Below are positions 42,786 through 50,298 of a stretch of DNA of 64,000 bases, one piece after another. The notes beneath the pieces were generated by a model. The model was given only the letters and a program-made list of their open reading frames with translations, was not told where the DNA came from and ran no database searches. Position numbers and translations under genes: made by a program. Positions within the stretch are counted from its first letter, which is position 1. Each line of letters opens with the position of its first letter. Source of the DNA: 38-11 sp964539975 (GTDB lineage Bacteria; Bacillota; Clostridia; Tissierellales; Dethiosulfatibacteraceae); NCBI GenBank assembly GCA_964539975.1, contig CAZIKK010000003.1:1-64000 (forward strand), read 5' to 3'.

Positions 42786-43373
42786 TTAAAGAAATGTCAC
42801 TTCGGTTTTGCCTTCGCTTTTAATTGCGACACAGCCTTTTTGCCTGTTTCCTGACCCGTCAAATACCACAACAAAATCGGTCAACCAGATTTCTATCTGC
42901 TTGATGAACTTTTCCGGTTCTTTTTTGACCTCTTGCTCATGGATACTAAGGTAATCGTTGATTCTATCAGCTTGTTTTAGGTTTCCTTTCAGAGCAATTC
43001 CAGGGCCTCCTGGACGAGTAATCAGATAAAGATTAGCTGTCAATCTTTCAATTGTCTTATCTGACGATGCTATTTGTTCGAACGGATCTCCAATGACACC
43101 TCCGGTAGAAGTTTCTACTCCTTGTACCTTGATAGATGCCCCTACCACAACAATCTCTTTCCTCGCTCTTTCTTTAAGCCCTTCTCCAAGGAGATAATCC
43201 ACTAAAAAGGCATCCTTTACCGATCCTATCCTAAAATCCTTCATGCTCTGGTAGTTCTTTTTTACAAGATCTTTCATTCCAGCTATACAAAAGCCTCCAA
43301 TGGCTAAAGGATAACCTTCGACTGTTTGCATATGCATGAGAAATGCTTCAATCTTGTCAGTCCTCATCATCAT
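42786..43373 (-). CDS. Protein of unknown function (TRAP-linked cluster, 195 aa)
   Basis: 195 aa, soluble by appearance, with no transmembrane segment. The central TGGVIGDPFEQ and the glycine-rich RPGGPGIALKG segments look like conserved turns. It overlaps the MoCF-like gene by 4 nt (ATGA) and is the last of a five-gene set. I do not recognise the family. The set is transcribed after a TRAP transporter and dehydrogenase, so a role in the metabolism of the imported acid is possible. Confidence 0.75.
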   Translation of the reverse strand: MMMRTDKIEAFLMHMQTVEGYPLAIGGFCIAGMKDLVKKNYQSMKDFRIGSVKDAFLVDYLLGEGLKERARKEIVVVGASIKVQGVETSTGGVIGDPFEQIASSDKTIERLTANLYLITRPGGPGIALKGNLKQADRINDYLSIHEQEVKKEPEKFIKQIEIWLTDFVVVFDGSGNRQKGCVAIKSEGKTEVTFL

Positions 43374-43909
43374 AGTTGATTCTCAAATCCATTATAAAGA
43401 CTATACTTTTTTTTCACAGCCTCAGCCATACTTGCATTGATTCTTTTCAAGTCCACACCTATTTCTTTAAAGGTTTCTACAAACGCTGACATAGCAGCTT
43501 CCGCTTCCGCAAAAGGTCCTGGTATATTTATCACTAGGGTTTTGCCTGCTCTTCCAGCTATCAGTTTGCTCCACAAATGACCATTTTTTCCATATAGTTC
43601 CGTCACAACTTTGTCATCCAAGATGCCTTCCAGTGCTGAATGGGTAAAATCTTTTCCAAGCGTTTTGCTGTATCGATGTCCTCCACCGGATCCTCCAATC
43701 AGAATAATGAGATCAAACTCTTCTGCAAGGTATTGCTGAATTTTTTGTTCTATGTTTGCTTCATCATCCACAGTTGGACGGCATCTTTCGACATGACAAT
43801 CACCATTGAGCTTCAATATAAAGGACATGACCATCGGACTGTCTGTATCAAGTACAATCCCTTCTTTGATTTCATCTCCCGTTGGAATGATTACCGCTTT
43901 ATTGACCAA
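43370..43909 (-). CDS. MoCF-like (molybdopterin-binding fold) protein of the TRAP-linked cluster
   Basis: 179 aa from a TTG at 43909 with GGTGG 7 nt before (a GTG 18 nt further upstream is possible). IIPTGDEIKEGIVLDTDSPM and the glycine-rich FDLIILIGGSGGG followed by a NIPGPFAEAEAAM segment resemble the MoaB/MogA/MoeA (MoCF) fold that binds molybdopterin-type ligands. The true ligand is unknown. It overlaps both neighbours, implying coupled translation. Confidence 0.75.
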   Translation of the reverse strand: MVNKAVIIPTGDEIKEGIVLDTDSPMVMSFILKLNGDCHVERCRPTVDDEANIEQKIQQYLAEEFDLIILIGGSGGGHRYSKTLGKDFTHSALEGILDDKVVTELYGKNGHLWSKLIAGRAGKTLVINIPGPFAEAEAAMSAFVETFKEIGVDLKRINASMAEAVKKKYSLYNGFENQL

Positions 43910-44267
43910 CTTTTTGCCACCTTTCACCTTTGCATCTATTCTCTATATAGTCAGGGATTTTCTCTATGTCAAATGATTGGATTTTTTCAACAGACGCCAT
44001 TTTTGTGACATCTGATGCTGTAATGCCTTCTGCCATTGATATGGCTTTAATCACATCTTCCGACTCAGACAAGATAGCACTTTCTTCAAGCCCATATACA
44101 TCCATTTCAATAGAATCACCTGTAACGCCTATGATTCTAACCAAACTTTTGAGTTTATTCATGAGAATTTTCTCCAAAGCCTGTGTATCCAATCCTCTTA
44201 CTTGAACTCCTGTGATTTTGACAATGGTCTTATCCACTTGCACGATTATTTGCGTGTTATCCAACAT
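43899..44267 (-). CDS. Protein of unknown function (TRAP-linked cluster, 122 aa)
   Basis: 122 aa from the ATG at 44267 with AAGGAG before it. No membrane segments and no motif I know; about 43-70 (LVRIIGVTGDSIEMDVYGLEES) looks like a compact alpha/beta core. Ends inside the start region of the MoCF-like gene. Confidence 0.7.
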   Translation of the reverse strand: MLDNTQIIVQVDKTIVKITGVQVRGLDTQALEKILMNKLKSLVRIIGVTGDSIEMDVYGLEESAILSESEDVIKAISMAEGITASDVTKMASVEKIQSFDIEKIPDYIENRCKGERWQKVGQ

Positions 44268-44345
44268 CCAAACACTCCTTGTTCTCAAGTCCTTTGTTTA
44301 TTTACAAATCCGAAACAAGCTAAAGCTCATTTCGGATTTTCTGAT

Positions 44346-45368
44346 TTAAACTTCAACGTATTTAATCTGTACGATGTCTGATGCTTTGTATGTTTTCGGT
44401 TGATCCACTCCTGGAATGATCTCATCTGCACGGGCGATGATTTCATCCGTTGTCAACGCTTCTACATTTTCCAACATCCATTCTTTTGTAAACCCGACAC
44501 TTTTCAATTCGTCAAAGGATGCTTTAGTCATGTTGTCAAAATCCGGTTTTATTTTCATATGTCGTGCCACAGCTAGTACCGCTGGTGAAGCACCAATGTC
44601 TTTGCCAGGGATCATCCCTGCTTCAAGCGCTTTGATGATGTATTTCGCAAGATCTGACTTGCATGCCGCAATAATCGGGATATGACTCTTCAGGAATTTT
44701 GCATACTCGCCTGACTTGTGAGCCGTATCACCAACTTTGAACTGTCTATGTGGAACGATTCTTCCATATTCTTCGGCGACAACCATTCCAATCCCCACAG
44801 AAATGATCCATCCTGTTCCACCTACTTCAACATCTCCGTCTCTCATTAGTTGAAGTTGCCCTGAAATTGGCAATATTATTTCTTCCATGGTAATGCAGTG
44901 CATCATTTCAGTCGCTGAATTGTTGTTGCCAGCTCGCCCTGTCAATACTGCATTGTGAATAGGAATATTCTTTTTCTTGGGATCTGGTCCCATAATCAAT
45001 TTTCTATCTCCAAAGTTGATTTTCCATTGCTTCAGATGGGGTTCTTCTTGTATCAATTCGTCAGAATAATCTAGCTCAACCATTTCAAGATAACCAAATT
45101 CATTGTTTATTTTCCCATAATCTGACGCTGCCATGCATGTCATGGAACCATCTAGCATTACCCCATCACTGTTGGTAGTTGTAGCTGTCATGTCAAACAT
45201 ATTTAACCCTGCTGGACCTGGTATTGTGGCCGCAATCTTATCACACGCTTCTCTCATGGTTAGATTGCAGGCTTTGACATCTTCGTAATCAATCAGAACA
45301 ATTGTCAGTGGAACCAATATATCATCCAACATACCTTCAGGTATTACTCTATACTTTAATCTATTCAT
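44346..45368 (-). CDS. Protein of unknown function (TRAP-linked cluster, 340 aa)
   Basis: 340 aa from the ATG at 45368 (GGAGG before it). The largest member of the set and so the best candidate for a catalytic subunit. Notable segments are ATIPGPAGLNMFD, TGRAGNNNSATEMMHCITMEEI, GGTGWIISVGIGMVVAEEYGRIVPHRQF and IPIIAACKSDLAKYIIKALEAGM; Cys occurs in MMHC and AACK. It is not LarA, proline racemase or a reductase subunit that I can recognise. Soluble, no cofactor motif visible. Confidence 0.8.
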   Translation of the reverse strand: MNRLKYRVIPEGMLDDILVPLTIVLIDYEDVKACNLTMREACDKIAATIPGPAGLNMFDMTATTTNSDGVMLDGSMTCMAASDYGKINNEFGYLEMVELDYSDELIQEEPHLKQWKINFGDRKLIMGPDPKKKNIPIHNAVLTGRAGNNNSATEMMHCITMEEIILPISGQLQLMRDGDVEVGGTGWIISVGIGMVVAEEYGRIVPHRQFKVGDTAHKSGEYAKFLKSHIPIIAACKSDLAKYIIKALEAGMIPGKDIGASPAVLAVARHMKIKPDFDNMTKASFDELKSVGFTKEWMLENVEALTTDEIIARADEIIPGVDQPKTYKASDIVQIKYVEV

Positions 45369-45399
45369 TTTTTCCTCCATCTCACATTATTAAACGCCT

Positions 45400-45780
45400 T
45401 TAATGATCGCCTATTGGTGGTCTTCTATCATCTATTTCCTCACAGTCATGTAATAAAACATCTTCTGTTGGATGCAGTATATTGATCGTTTCCAATATGG
45501 CATGAAGGGGTTTTCCGTCTTTGTCAAATCCTCTTACAATTGCGCTGTGCATGGACTCCGGCCTTCTTGGAATGACTGCCACTTCAACAGAATCAATCCT
45601 TGCATCTTTTGCCAAGTCTTCAACCGCCTGTTCAAGTCTTCCCGTTCTCAAAGATTGCATTTTTGCTGTTTTCAAACTTTCAAGTCCTACCACATTGCAT
45701 TCTTTTACTTTTTCGCCTTTTGTGGCCGCATCTTTCATTTTTTTGATGAACTCCGGTAGCTTCGTGTGCATTAACTTCAT
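45400..45780 (-). CDS. Protein of unknown function (TRAP-linked cluster, 126 aa)
   Basis: 126 aa after AAAGGAG. Rich in charged residues; VIPRRPESMHSAIVRGFDKDG and a C-terminal LLHDCEEIDDRRPP segment look conserved. First gene of the five-gene set after the TRAP transporter, 19 nt before the 340-aa gene. I do not recognise it. Confidence 0.72.
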   Translation of the reverse strand: MKLMHTKLPEFIKKMKDAATKGEKVKECNVVGLESLKTAKMQSLRTGRLEQAVEDLAKDARIDSVEVAVIPRRPESMHSAIVRGFDKDGKPLHAILETINILHPTEDVLLHDCEEIDDRRPPIGDH

Positions 45781-45850
45781 AATCAGCTCTCCTTTATCAT
45801 TTATTCTTCTCTAATTCTCCACTCATCTTTATCTTATCTTAAATTTCAAC

Positions 45851-47131
45851 TTAACGCATCAATAAATTCATAGGCGTTGTGACCAACTGTGGGAACAAAA
45901 TGATTAAGACTAAGACCACCAGTTGAACGACCAAGAATGGCATGACACCCCGGACCATTTCTGTGATTTTGATTTTTGCTGTGCTACAGCCAATGTAAAG
46001 AACGACACCAACTGGTGGTGTGATCAGTCCAATGCAAAGATTTAACACCATCATGATTCCAAAGAAATAAGGGTCGATACCAGCTCGCATAATCACAGGA
46101 TACAGCACTGGCGCGAAAATCAAAATATTAGGTGTAATATCCATCACCATTCCCATAATAAACAGGAATATATTGATAACAAAAATAAGCAACAATCTAT
46201 TTTCCAATAACCCGCCCAATAAGTTGGCCAATTGGAATGGCACTTGTGCCAAAGTGATGTAATAGCCCACGGCTGTTGCAGCAGACACAACAAACATAAC
46301 CACCGCTGTACTTTTTGCGGCATTTACAAATACATCCACCATGTCTTTTAATTTCATTTCCTTATAGTAGATAAAGCTCACCGCAATCGCATACATGGTA
46401 GCAAAGGCACCTGCTTCTGTAGGTGTGAATATCCCAAATCGGATACCTCCCACAATCAGAATTGGCATCACAAGTGCGGGCAAAGAATCTATCGTAATTC
46501 TTCTAGCTTCTTCTTTTGAAAATGTTTCCTGATCCTGATAATTATCCTTCTTTACTACAAACCACCAGGCGAACATCAATGCAATCCCAATATACAATCC
46601 AGGTGCAATGCCGGCCATGAACAACCTTGTAACCGATAAGTTCACTGTGGTAGCAAGAACAATCATGGGAATACTAGGTGGAATAATGGGTGCAATAATG
46701 GAAGATGAACAAATAATACCTGCGGATCTGTCACTTCTATAACCGTTTGCTGTCATCAATGGAATCAATATGGCTCCTTGTACAGCCGCGTCCGCAACCG
46801 CACTCCCTGACAAACCAGCCATCAGAATACTTGCCACAATGGTGGTATAACCAAGACCGCCTCTAATTCTTCCAATAAGCAATTTTGAGAATTTGACTAT
46901 TCTTATTGCCAAGCCACCTTTTGCCATGACCTCCCCCGCCAACATAAAAAACGGGATCGCCATCAAAGGATAGTTGTTTGTGCCCATTAGCATAGTCTGT
47001 GATATGGTCACCGGGTCCCACTGCCCCATAAACATCATCAATGCAATGGCACATAGTGTCAATACAATCGCTACGGGTATCCCTAATGCCAAAAACGCAA
47101 ACAGAGTCCCTCCAAAAACTAATAGTGCCAT
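45851..47131 (-). CDS. dctM: TRAP transporter large permease (DctM)
   Basis: 426 aa from the ATG at 47131 after AAGGAGG, one base after the dctQ stop. About twelve membrane helices with the DctM family core (GLSGSAVADAAVQGAILIPLM, CSSSIIAPIIPPSIPMI). With DctQ and DctP it forms a sodium-driven importer for carboxylates. Confidence 0.95.
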   Translation of the reverse strand: MALLVFGGTLFAFLALGIPVAIVLTLCAIALMMFMGQWDPVTISQTMLMGTNNYPLMAIPFFMLAGEVMAKGGLAIRIVKFSKLLIGRIRGGLGYTTIVASILMAGLSGSAVADAAVQGAILIPLMTANGYRSDRSAGIICSSSIIAPIIPPSIPMIVLATTVNLSVTRLFMAGIAPGLYIGIALMFAWWFVVKKDNYQDQETFSKEEARRITIDSLPALVMPILIVGGIRFGIFTPTEAGAFATMYAIAVSFIYYKEMKLKDMVDVFVNAAKSTAVVMFVVSAATAVGYYITLAQVPFQLANLLGGLLENRLLLIFVINIFLFIMGMVMDITPNILIFAPVLYPVIMRAGIDPYFFGIMMVLNLCIGLITPPVGVVLYIGCSTAKIKITEMVRGVMPFLVVQLVVLVLIILFPQLVTTPMNLLMR

Positions 47132-47132
47132 T

Positions 47133-47651
47133 CTATTCCTCCTTATCTGTATCTGTGTCGCCACTGACCAGTTTTTCTACAACATCCGGTTTTACAATCG
47201 TCAACATCTTATAGACATCGATAATGATCAAAGCCGCCGCCATAATGACGATTGAAATACTAATAAGTCCAAAGTTTGTTCCCGTGGCGGCTGTTCTGTA
47301 AGTCATTGCATGTTTTGTATAGCCAATCCCACCAATCAAAATAAAAACAAGAGCAGCCATTGTGATGATCTTTGATAGGATTGTGACCACCTTCAATGGA
47401 CGTCCCATGAGTTTCTCAACCAACATATCTACTGAAACATGATTGTTATCCTTGTGGGCAACAATGATGCCTAGAAATATGGTCCACATGAAAGCAAATC
47501 GGGATAGTTCTTCTGTTTCTGTGATTGATTGGTTAATTGTATACCTCAGAACGGCATTTATGAATACCATGACAACCATTGATGACAACGCAACAATGAT
47601 AAATACAGTAAACATGTTTTTCAGGATTTTTCCTATTTTTTCTGTATTCAA
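47133..47651 (-). CDS. dctQ: TRAP transporter small permease (DctQ)
   Basis: 172 aa from a TTG at 47651 with AAAGGAG 8 nt before; an earlier GTG at 47693 would lie in the dctP-dctQ stem-loop. Four membrane helices; EELSRFAFMWTIFLGIIVAHKDNNHVSVDML is the DctQ signature. Confidence 0.9.
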   Translation of the reverse strand: MNTEKIGKILKNMFTVFIIVALSSMVVMVFINAVLRYTINQSITETEELSRFAFMWTIFLGIIVAHKDNNHVSVDMLVEKLMGRPLKVVTILSKIITMAALVFILIGGIGYTKHAMTYRTAATGTNFGLISISIVIMAAALIIIDVYKMLTIVKPDVVEKLVSGDTDTDKEE

Positions 47652-47691
47652 ACCAAAATCTCCTTTCAGGTCTTCTCCTTGTAGAAAACTC

Positions 47692-47726
47692 ACAAGACCA
47701 GTTGCCAGATGGGCAACCAGTCTTGT
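47692..47726 (-). other. Stem-loop between dctP and dctQ
   Basis: CAAGACTGGTTGCC and GGCAACTGGTCTTG form a 14-bp hairpin (two G-U pairs) with a 5-nt loop at 47693-47725, without a T run. Such intercistronic hairpins in binding-protein operons often protect the upstream part of the mRNA, giving more DctP than permease. Confidence 0.75.
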
Positions 47727-47773
47727 TGTCTTTCATATAGTGTCAATATGCTATTGTTGCAACTTAACCGTTT

Positions 47774-48775
47774 CTATTGTACCGCTCTAATTGCTTCTAT
47801 CAGTTCCTTGCTTCCTGGATGTGCTTCATAGAAAGCTTCTTCATAAGGCTTATACTGCTCTCTCAATGTGTTCATGAATGTTTCGTCAGGAACGGTGATT
47901 TTCACGCCTTGCTCTTTCAAATACTCAATCGCTTCTACTTCCGCATCTATTGCCACATCGAAATTGTATTCGATCGCTTCATCCGCGGCATCTTCAATTA
48001 GTTTTCTCTGCTCTTCTGTCAAGCTTTGGAAGAAGTTTTCATTGATATATAGACCATGTGCTGTAAAAACATGTCGTGTTTCCAAGATGTAATCCTGTAC
48101 TTCATAGAATCTTGAAGTGGTGATTGTGGAATAAGGGTTTTCTTGAGCATCTACCACATTTTGCTCCAAAGCTGTAAACAATTCACTCAATGACATGGAG
48201 ATAACATTAGCATTCAATGATCTTGCAAAGTCTAAGTACAATGGAATGTTTGGTACTCTCAGTCTTAAACCTTCTAGGTCTTCTACGGTTGACAGCTCTC
48301 TGTTGGAAGTAATCACTCTGAAAGCTAATGGCATCATTCCCAATGATCTTACCCCAACATCTTCAGGCATTCCCTCGTGGATAGCATCTCCTTCAGGACC
48401 TGTCAAGACTTTTCTAGCGTGATCCCAATCTCTGAACAAGTAAGGGAATTCAGGTGTTGCCGCTCTCGGGAAAGACTGAGCCATAACGGTTCCTGGCAGC
48501 GCCATTTCAATGGCACCTTGAAGCAAACTGTCGTTGTAAGCTTCCGGAGAACCTAATTGCATATTTGGATACACTTCAACTTTCAATGCCCCGTCACTAC
48601 CTGCTTCAACAAGTTCTTTAAACTTGTAAAGAGCCAATGTTTGAGGATGGTCTTCTGCCTGTTGGTTCGCAACACGAATTGTTCGAACCTCGGCTTTGTC
48701 GGTATCTCCTGAACATGCTGCTAACACACCTACAAGAAGAACTGCAATTAATAGTACGCTGATAATTCTTTTCAT
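47774..48775 (-). CDS. dctP: TRAP transporter substrate-binding lipoprotein (DctP)
   Basis: 333 aa. Lipobox VGVLAAC (Cys21), then the DctP fold with NQQAEDHP near the start and LEGLRLRVPNIPLYLDFARSLNANVISMSLSELFTALEQNVVDAQENP, which contains the conserved arginine that binds the substrate carboxylate (in LRLRVPN). Captures an organic acid outside the cell. First transporter gene after the SDR. Confidence 0.95.
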   Translation of the reverse strand: MKRIISVLLIAVLLVGVLAACSGDTDKAEVRTIRVANQQAEDHPQTLALYKFKELVEAGSDGALKVEVYPNMQLGSPEAYNDSLLQGAIEMALPGTVMAQSFPRAATPEFPYLFRDWDHARKVLTGPEGDAIHEGMPEDVGVRSLGMMPLAFRVITSNRELSTVEDLEGLRLRVPNIPLYLDFARSLNANVISMSLSELFTALEQNVVDAQENPYSTITTSRFYEVQDYILETRHVFTAHGLYINENFFQSLTEEQRKLIEDAADEAIEYNFDVAIDAEVEAIEYLKEQGVKITVPDETFMNTLREQYKPYEEAFYEAHPGSKELIEAIRAVQ

Positions 48776-48820
48776 TTTTAATTTACTCCTTTAATATTTT
48801 TTTGATATTATAAACTGTGA

Positions 48821-49576
48821 TTATCGACTTAAATACCCACCATCAACTGGCAGTACCACACCATTGACATAGTCTGAAGCACTTGATGCTAGAAACACTG
48901 CCGCACCTTTTAGGTCTTCAGGTTTTCCCCATCTATTCATCGGTGTTCGGCTTTCGATTAACTTCTCTCTTTCTGGATCATCATGAATAAAAGAGGTCAG
49001 TGCTGTGTCAAAATAACCTGGTGCTATGGCATTTACGTTAATCCCTCTTCCACCCCATTCATTTGACAATGCTTTTGTGATTTGTCCCACCCCTGCTTTG
49101 CTCGCCACATAAGCAGGAATTTTTTGTGCCGTCACAAAATAGTTCATTGAGGCGATGTTTATGATTTTGCCATATCCTTTTTCCAACATGATTTTTCCAG
49201 CAAGCTGGCATAATTGAAATGCGGTTGTTAAGTTAATTTGCAAAACTTTGTCCCACTCATCCATGGGAAACTCTTCTGCTGGGTAAACTCTTTGGATCCC
49301 TGCGTTGTTTACAAGAATATCAATTGTCCCCAACAAATCCACTGCTTTTGAAAAAGTTTGGCTTACTTGTTCCCTATCTGTCAAATCCCCTTGAATGCTG
49401 TGGACGCGATCTCCTCCAGGGTCCATGGCCTTTGCTGTTTCGTGAACGCTGACAGAGCTACCTATCAACACCAGCTCGGCTCCCGCTTCATATAACCCTT
49501 CCGCAATGCCTCTTCCAATGCCTTTTCCACCACCTGTCACAATTGCTTTTTTACCCTTTAAGTCGAATAATTTCAT
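48821..49576 (-). CDS. Short-chain dehydrogenase/reductase (KduD/gluconate dehydrogenase type)
   Basis: 251 aa. NAD(P)-binding TGGGKGIGRGIAEGL, NNAGIQRV, catalytic SMNY...YVASK (Ser, Tyr, Lys) and the C-terminal VDGGYLSR of classical SDRs; it resembles 2-deoxy-D-gluconate 3-dehydrogenase (KduD) and gluconate 5-dehydrogenase. First gene of the TRAP operon, so it probably oxidises or reduces the imported hydroxy/keto acid. Confidence 0.9.
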   Translation of the reverse strand: MKLFDLKGKKAIVTGGGKGIGRGIAEGLYEAGAELVLIGSSVSVHETAKAMDPGGDRVHSIQGDLTDREQVSQTFSKAVDLLGTIDILVNNAGIQRVYPAEEFPMDEWDKVLQINLTTAFQLCQLAGKIMLEKGYGKIINIASMNYFVTAQKIPAYVASKAGVGQITKALSNEWGGRGINVNAIAPGYFDTALTSFIHDDPEREKLIESRTPMNRWGKPEDLKGAAVFLASSASDYVNGVVLPVDGGYLSR

Positions 49577-49654
49577 CCAAGCCTCCTCCTATTCTTTTGT
49601 CCCTATTTCTTTGTTGAAAACAAATAATCAATCGTTTTCCTTTAATTCTGTGTG

Positions 49655-49683
49655 GCGAATAGGAAAACAGTATTCCAATTCGC
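49655..49683 (-). other. Inverted repeat in the 5' leader of the SDR-TRAP operon
   Basis: GCGAATTGGAA and TTCCTATTCGC (one mismatch) with a 7-nt spacer form an 11-bp hairpin just after the promoter and about 80 nt before the SDR gene. There is no T run. It could be an operator or an RNA structure that affects expression. Confidence 0.55.
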
Positions 49684-49687
49684 TATA

Positions 49688-49732
49688 TTGTATACCATAA
49701 TTAATTTTAGTATACTCTCTTGCTAGTGTCAA
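49688..49732 (-). promoter_or_regulatory. Promoter of the SDR-TRAP operon with GTATAC operators
   Basis: On the minus strand TTGACA (49727-49732) and TAAAAT (49704-49709) are 17 nt apart. Two GTATAC cores flank the -10 box: TAGTATACTC (49708-49717) in the spacer and TTGTATACCA (49688-49697) just after it. A repressor bound to both would cover the promoter. The GntR/FCD regulators at 10.7 or 38.1 kb are candidates. Confidence 0.75.
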
Positions 49733-49740
49733 CACCTATA

Positions 49741-50007
49741 TCATGACTTTTTTGTCATTTTTTCCAGCCAACGAATCATATCTTGAACTTCTCTTTGCTC
49801 ACGAATCCATAATACTCTCTGATTTGGATTCTCATCAATTGTGGGGCAAGCACTCGCACACCCAGATACCACAATGAGGATGTTGGCTTTTAATGCCTCT
49901 TCTCCAAAAACAAAATGGGTGTCGGGCAAAGCTGTTTTTAGTTCAGCCACTAGATTTTCTCTGTTGTAGCGGGGGTTGCAACCCCCGCAGTATTTGATGC
50001 CAATCAT
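49741..50007 (-). CDS. Small CGGC-type protein of the 4-hydroxybutyryl-CoA dehydratase operon
   Basis: 88 aa, overlaps the NifU-like gene by 4 nt. It opens with IKYCGGCNPRY and has a second cysteine pair in VSGCASACPT; the four Cys could hold an Fe-S cluster or zinc. The middle is an alpha/beta segment. Function unknown; the operon suggests help in building or protecting the Fe-S cluster of the dehydratase. Confidence 0.75.
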   Translation of the reverse strand: MIGIKYCGGCNPRYNRENLVAELKTALPDTHFVFGEEALKANILIVVSGCASACPTIDENPNQRVLWIREQREVQDMIRWLEKMTKKS

Positions 50008-50285
50008 TCGTTTTCCTTTTTCGAAAGCAATTCTCGAGCAAGATCCATCAAATCCGAACTTACTCCCTCGATAAGCTCTACTGATTGTATGCCAGGAACA
50101 TGGGCTTTCAGTTGTTCCTCAATAAATAGTCGGGTCGTATCTCCTGCACTGGGACATCCACTGCATGCACCCGTCAGCTTGATCTTGACAACCCCATTCT
50201 CCACGCCCATCACTTTTAGGTCCCCGTTGTGAGAGGCCAAGGCGGGTCGTATGATTTGTTCAATGGTTTGTTTCAGTTGATCCAT
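50004..50285 (-). CDS. NifU C-terminal domain protein (Fe-S scaffold)
   Basis: 93 aa from the ATG at 50285 (AAGGG before it). GACSGCPSAGDTTRLFIEEQL contains the CxxC that binds a transient Fe-S cluster in NifU/Nfu proteins. It lies between the dehydratase and the CGGC protein and probably loads the dehydratase 4Fe-4S cluster. Confidence 0.93.
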   Translation of the reverse strand: MDQLKQTIEQIIRPALASHNGDLKVMGVENGVVKIKLTGACSGCPSAGDTTRLFIEEQLKAHVPGIQSVELIEGVSSDLMDLARELLSKKENE

Positions 50286-50298
50286 GTTAATCCCTTCT

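Noticed and set aside
44346..45368. LarA lactate racemase as target of the lar genes
   Set aside because: No LarA motifs (no conserved His pair region or DUF2088-like opening) can be found in this protein.
42786..45780. Proline or glycine reductase (prd/grd) subunits
   Set aside because: None of the subunit sequences I remember (including UGA-containing PrdB/GrdA) match, and no in-frame UGA is needed to read these genes.
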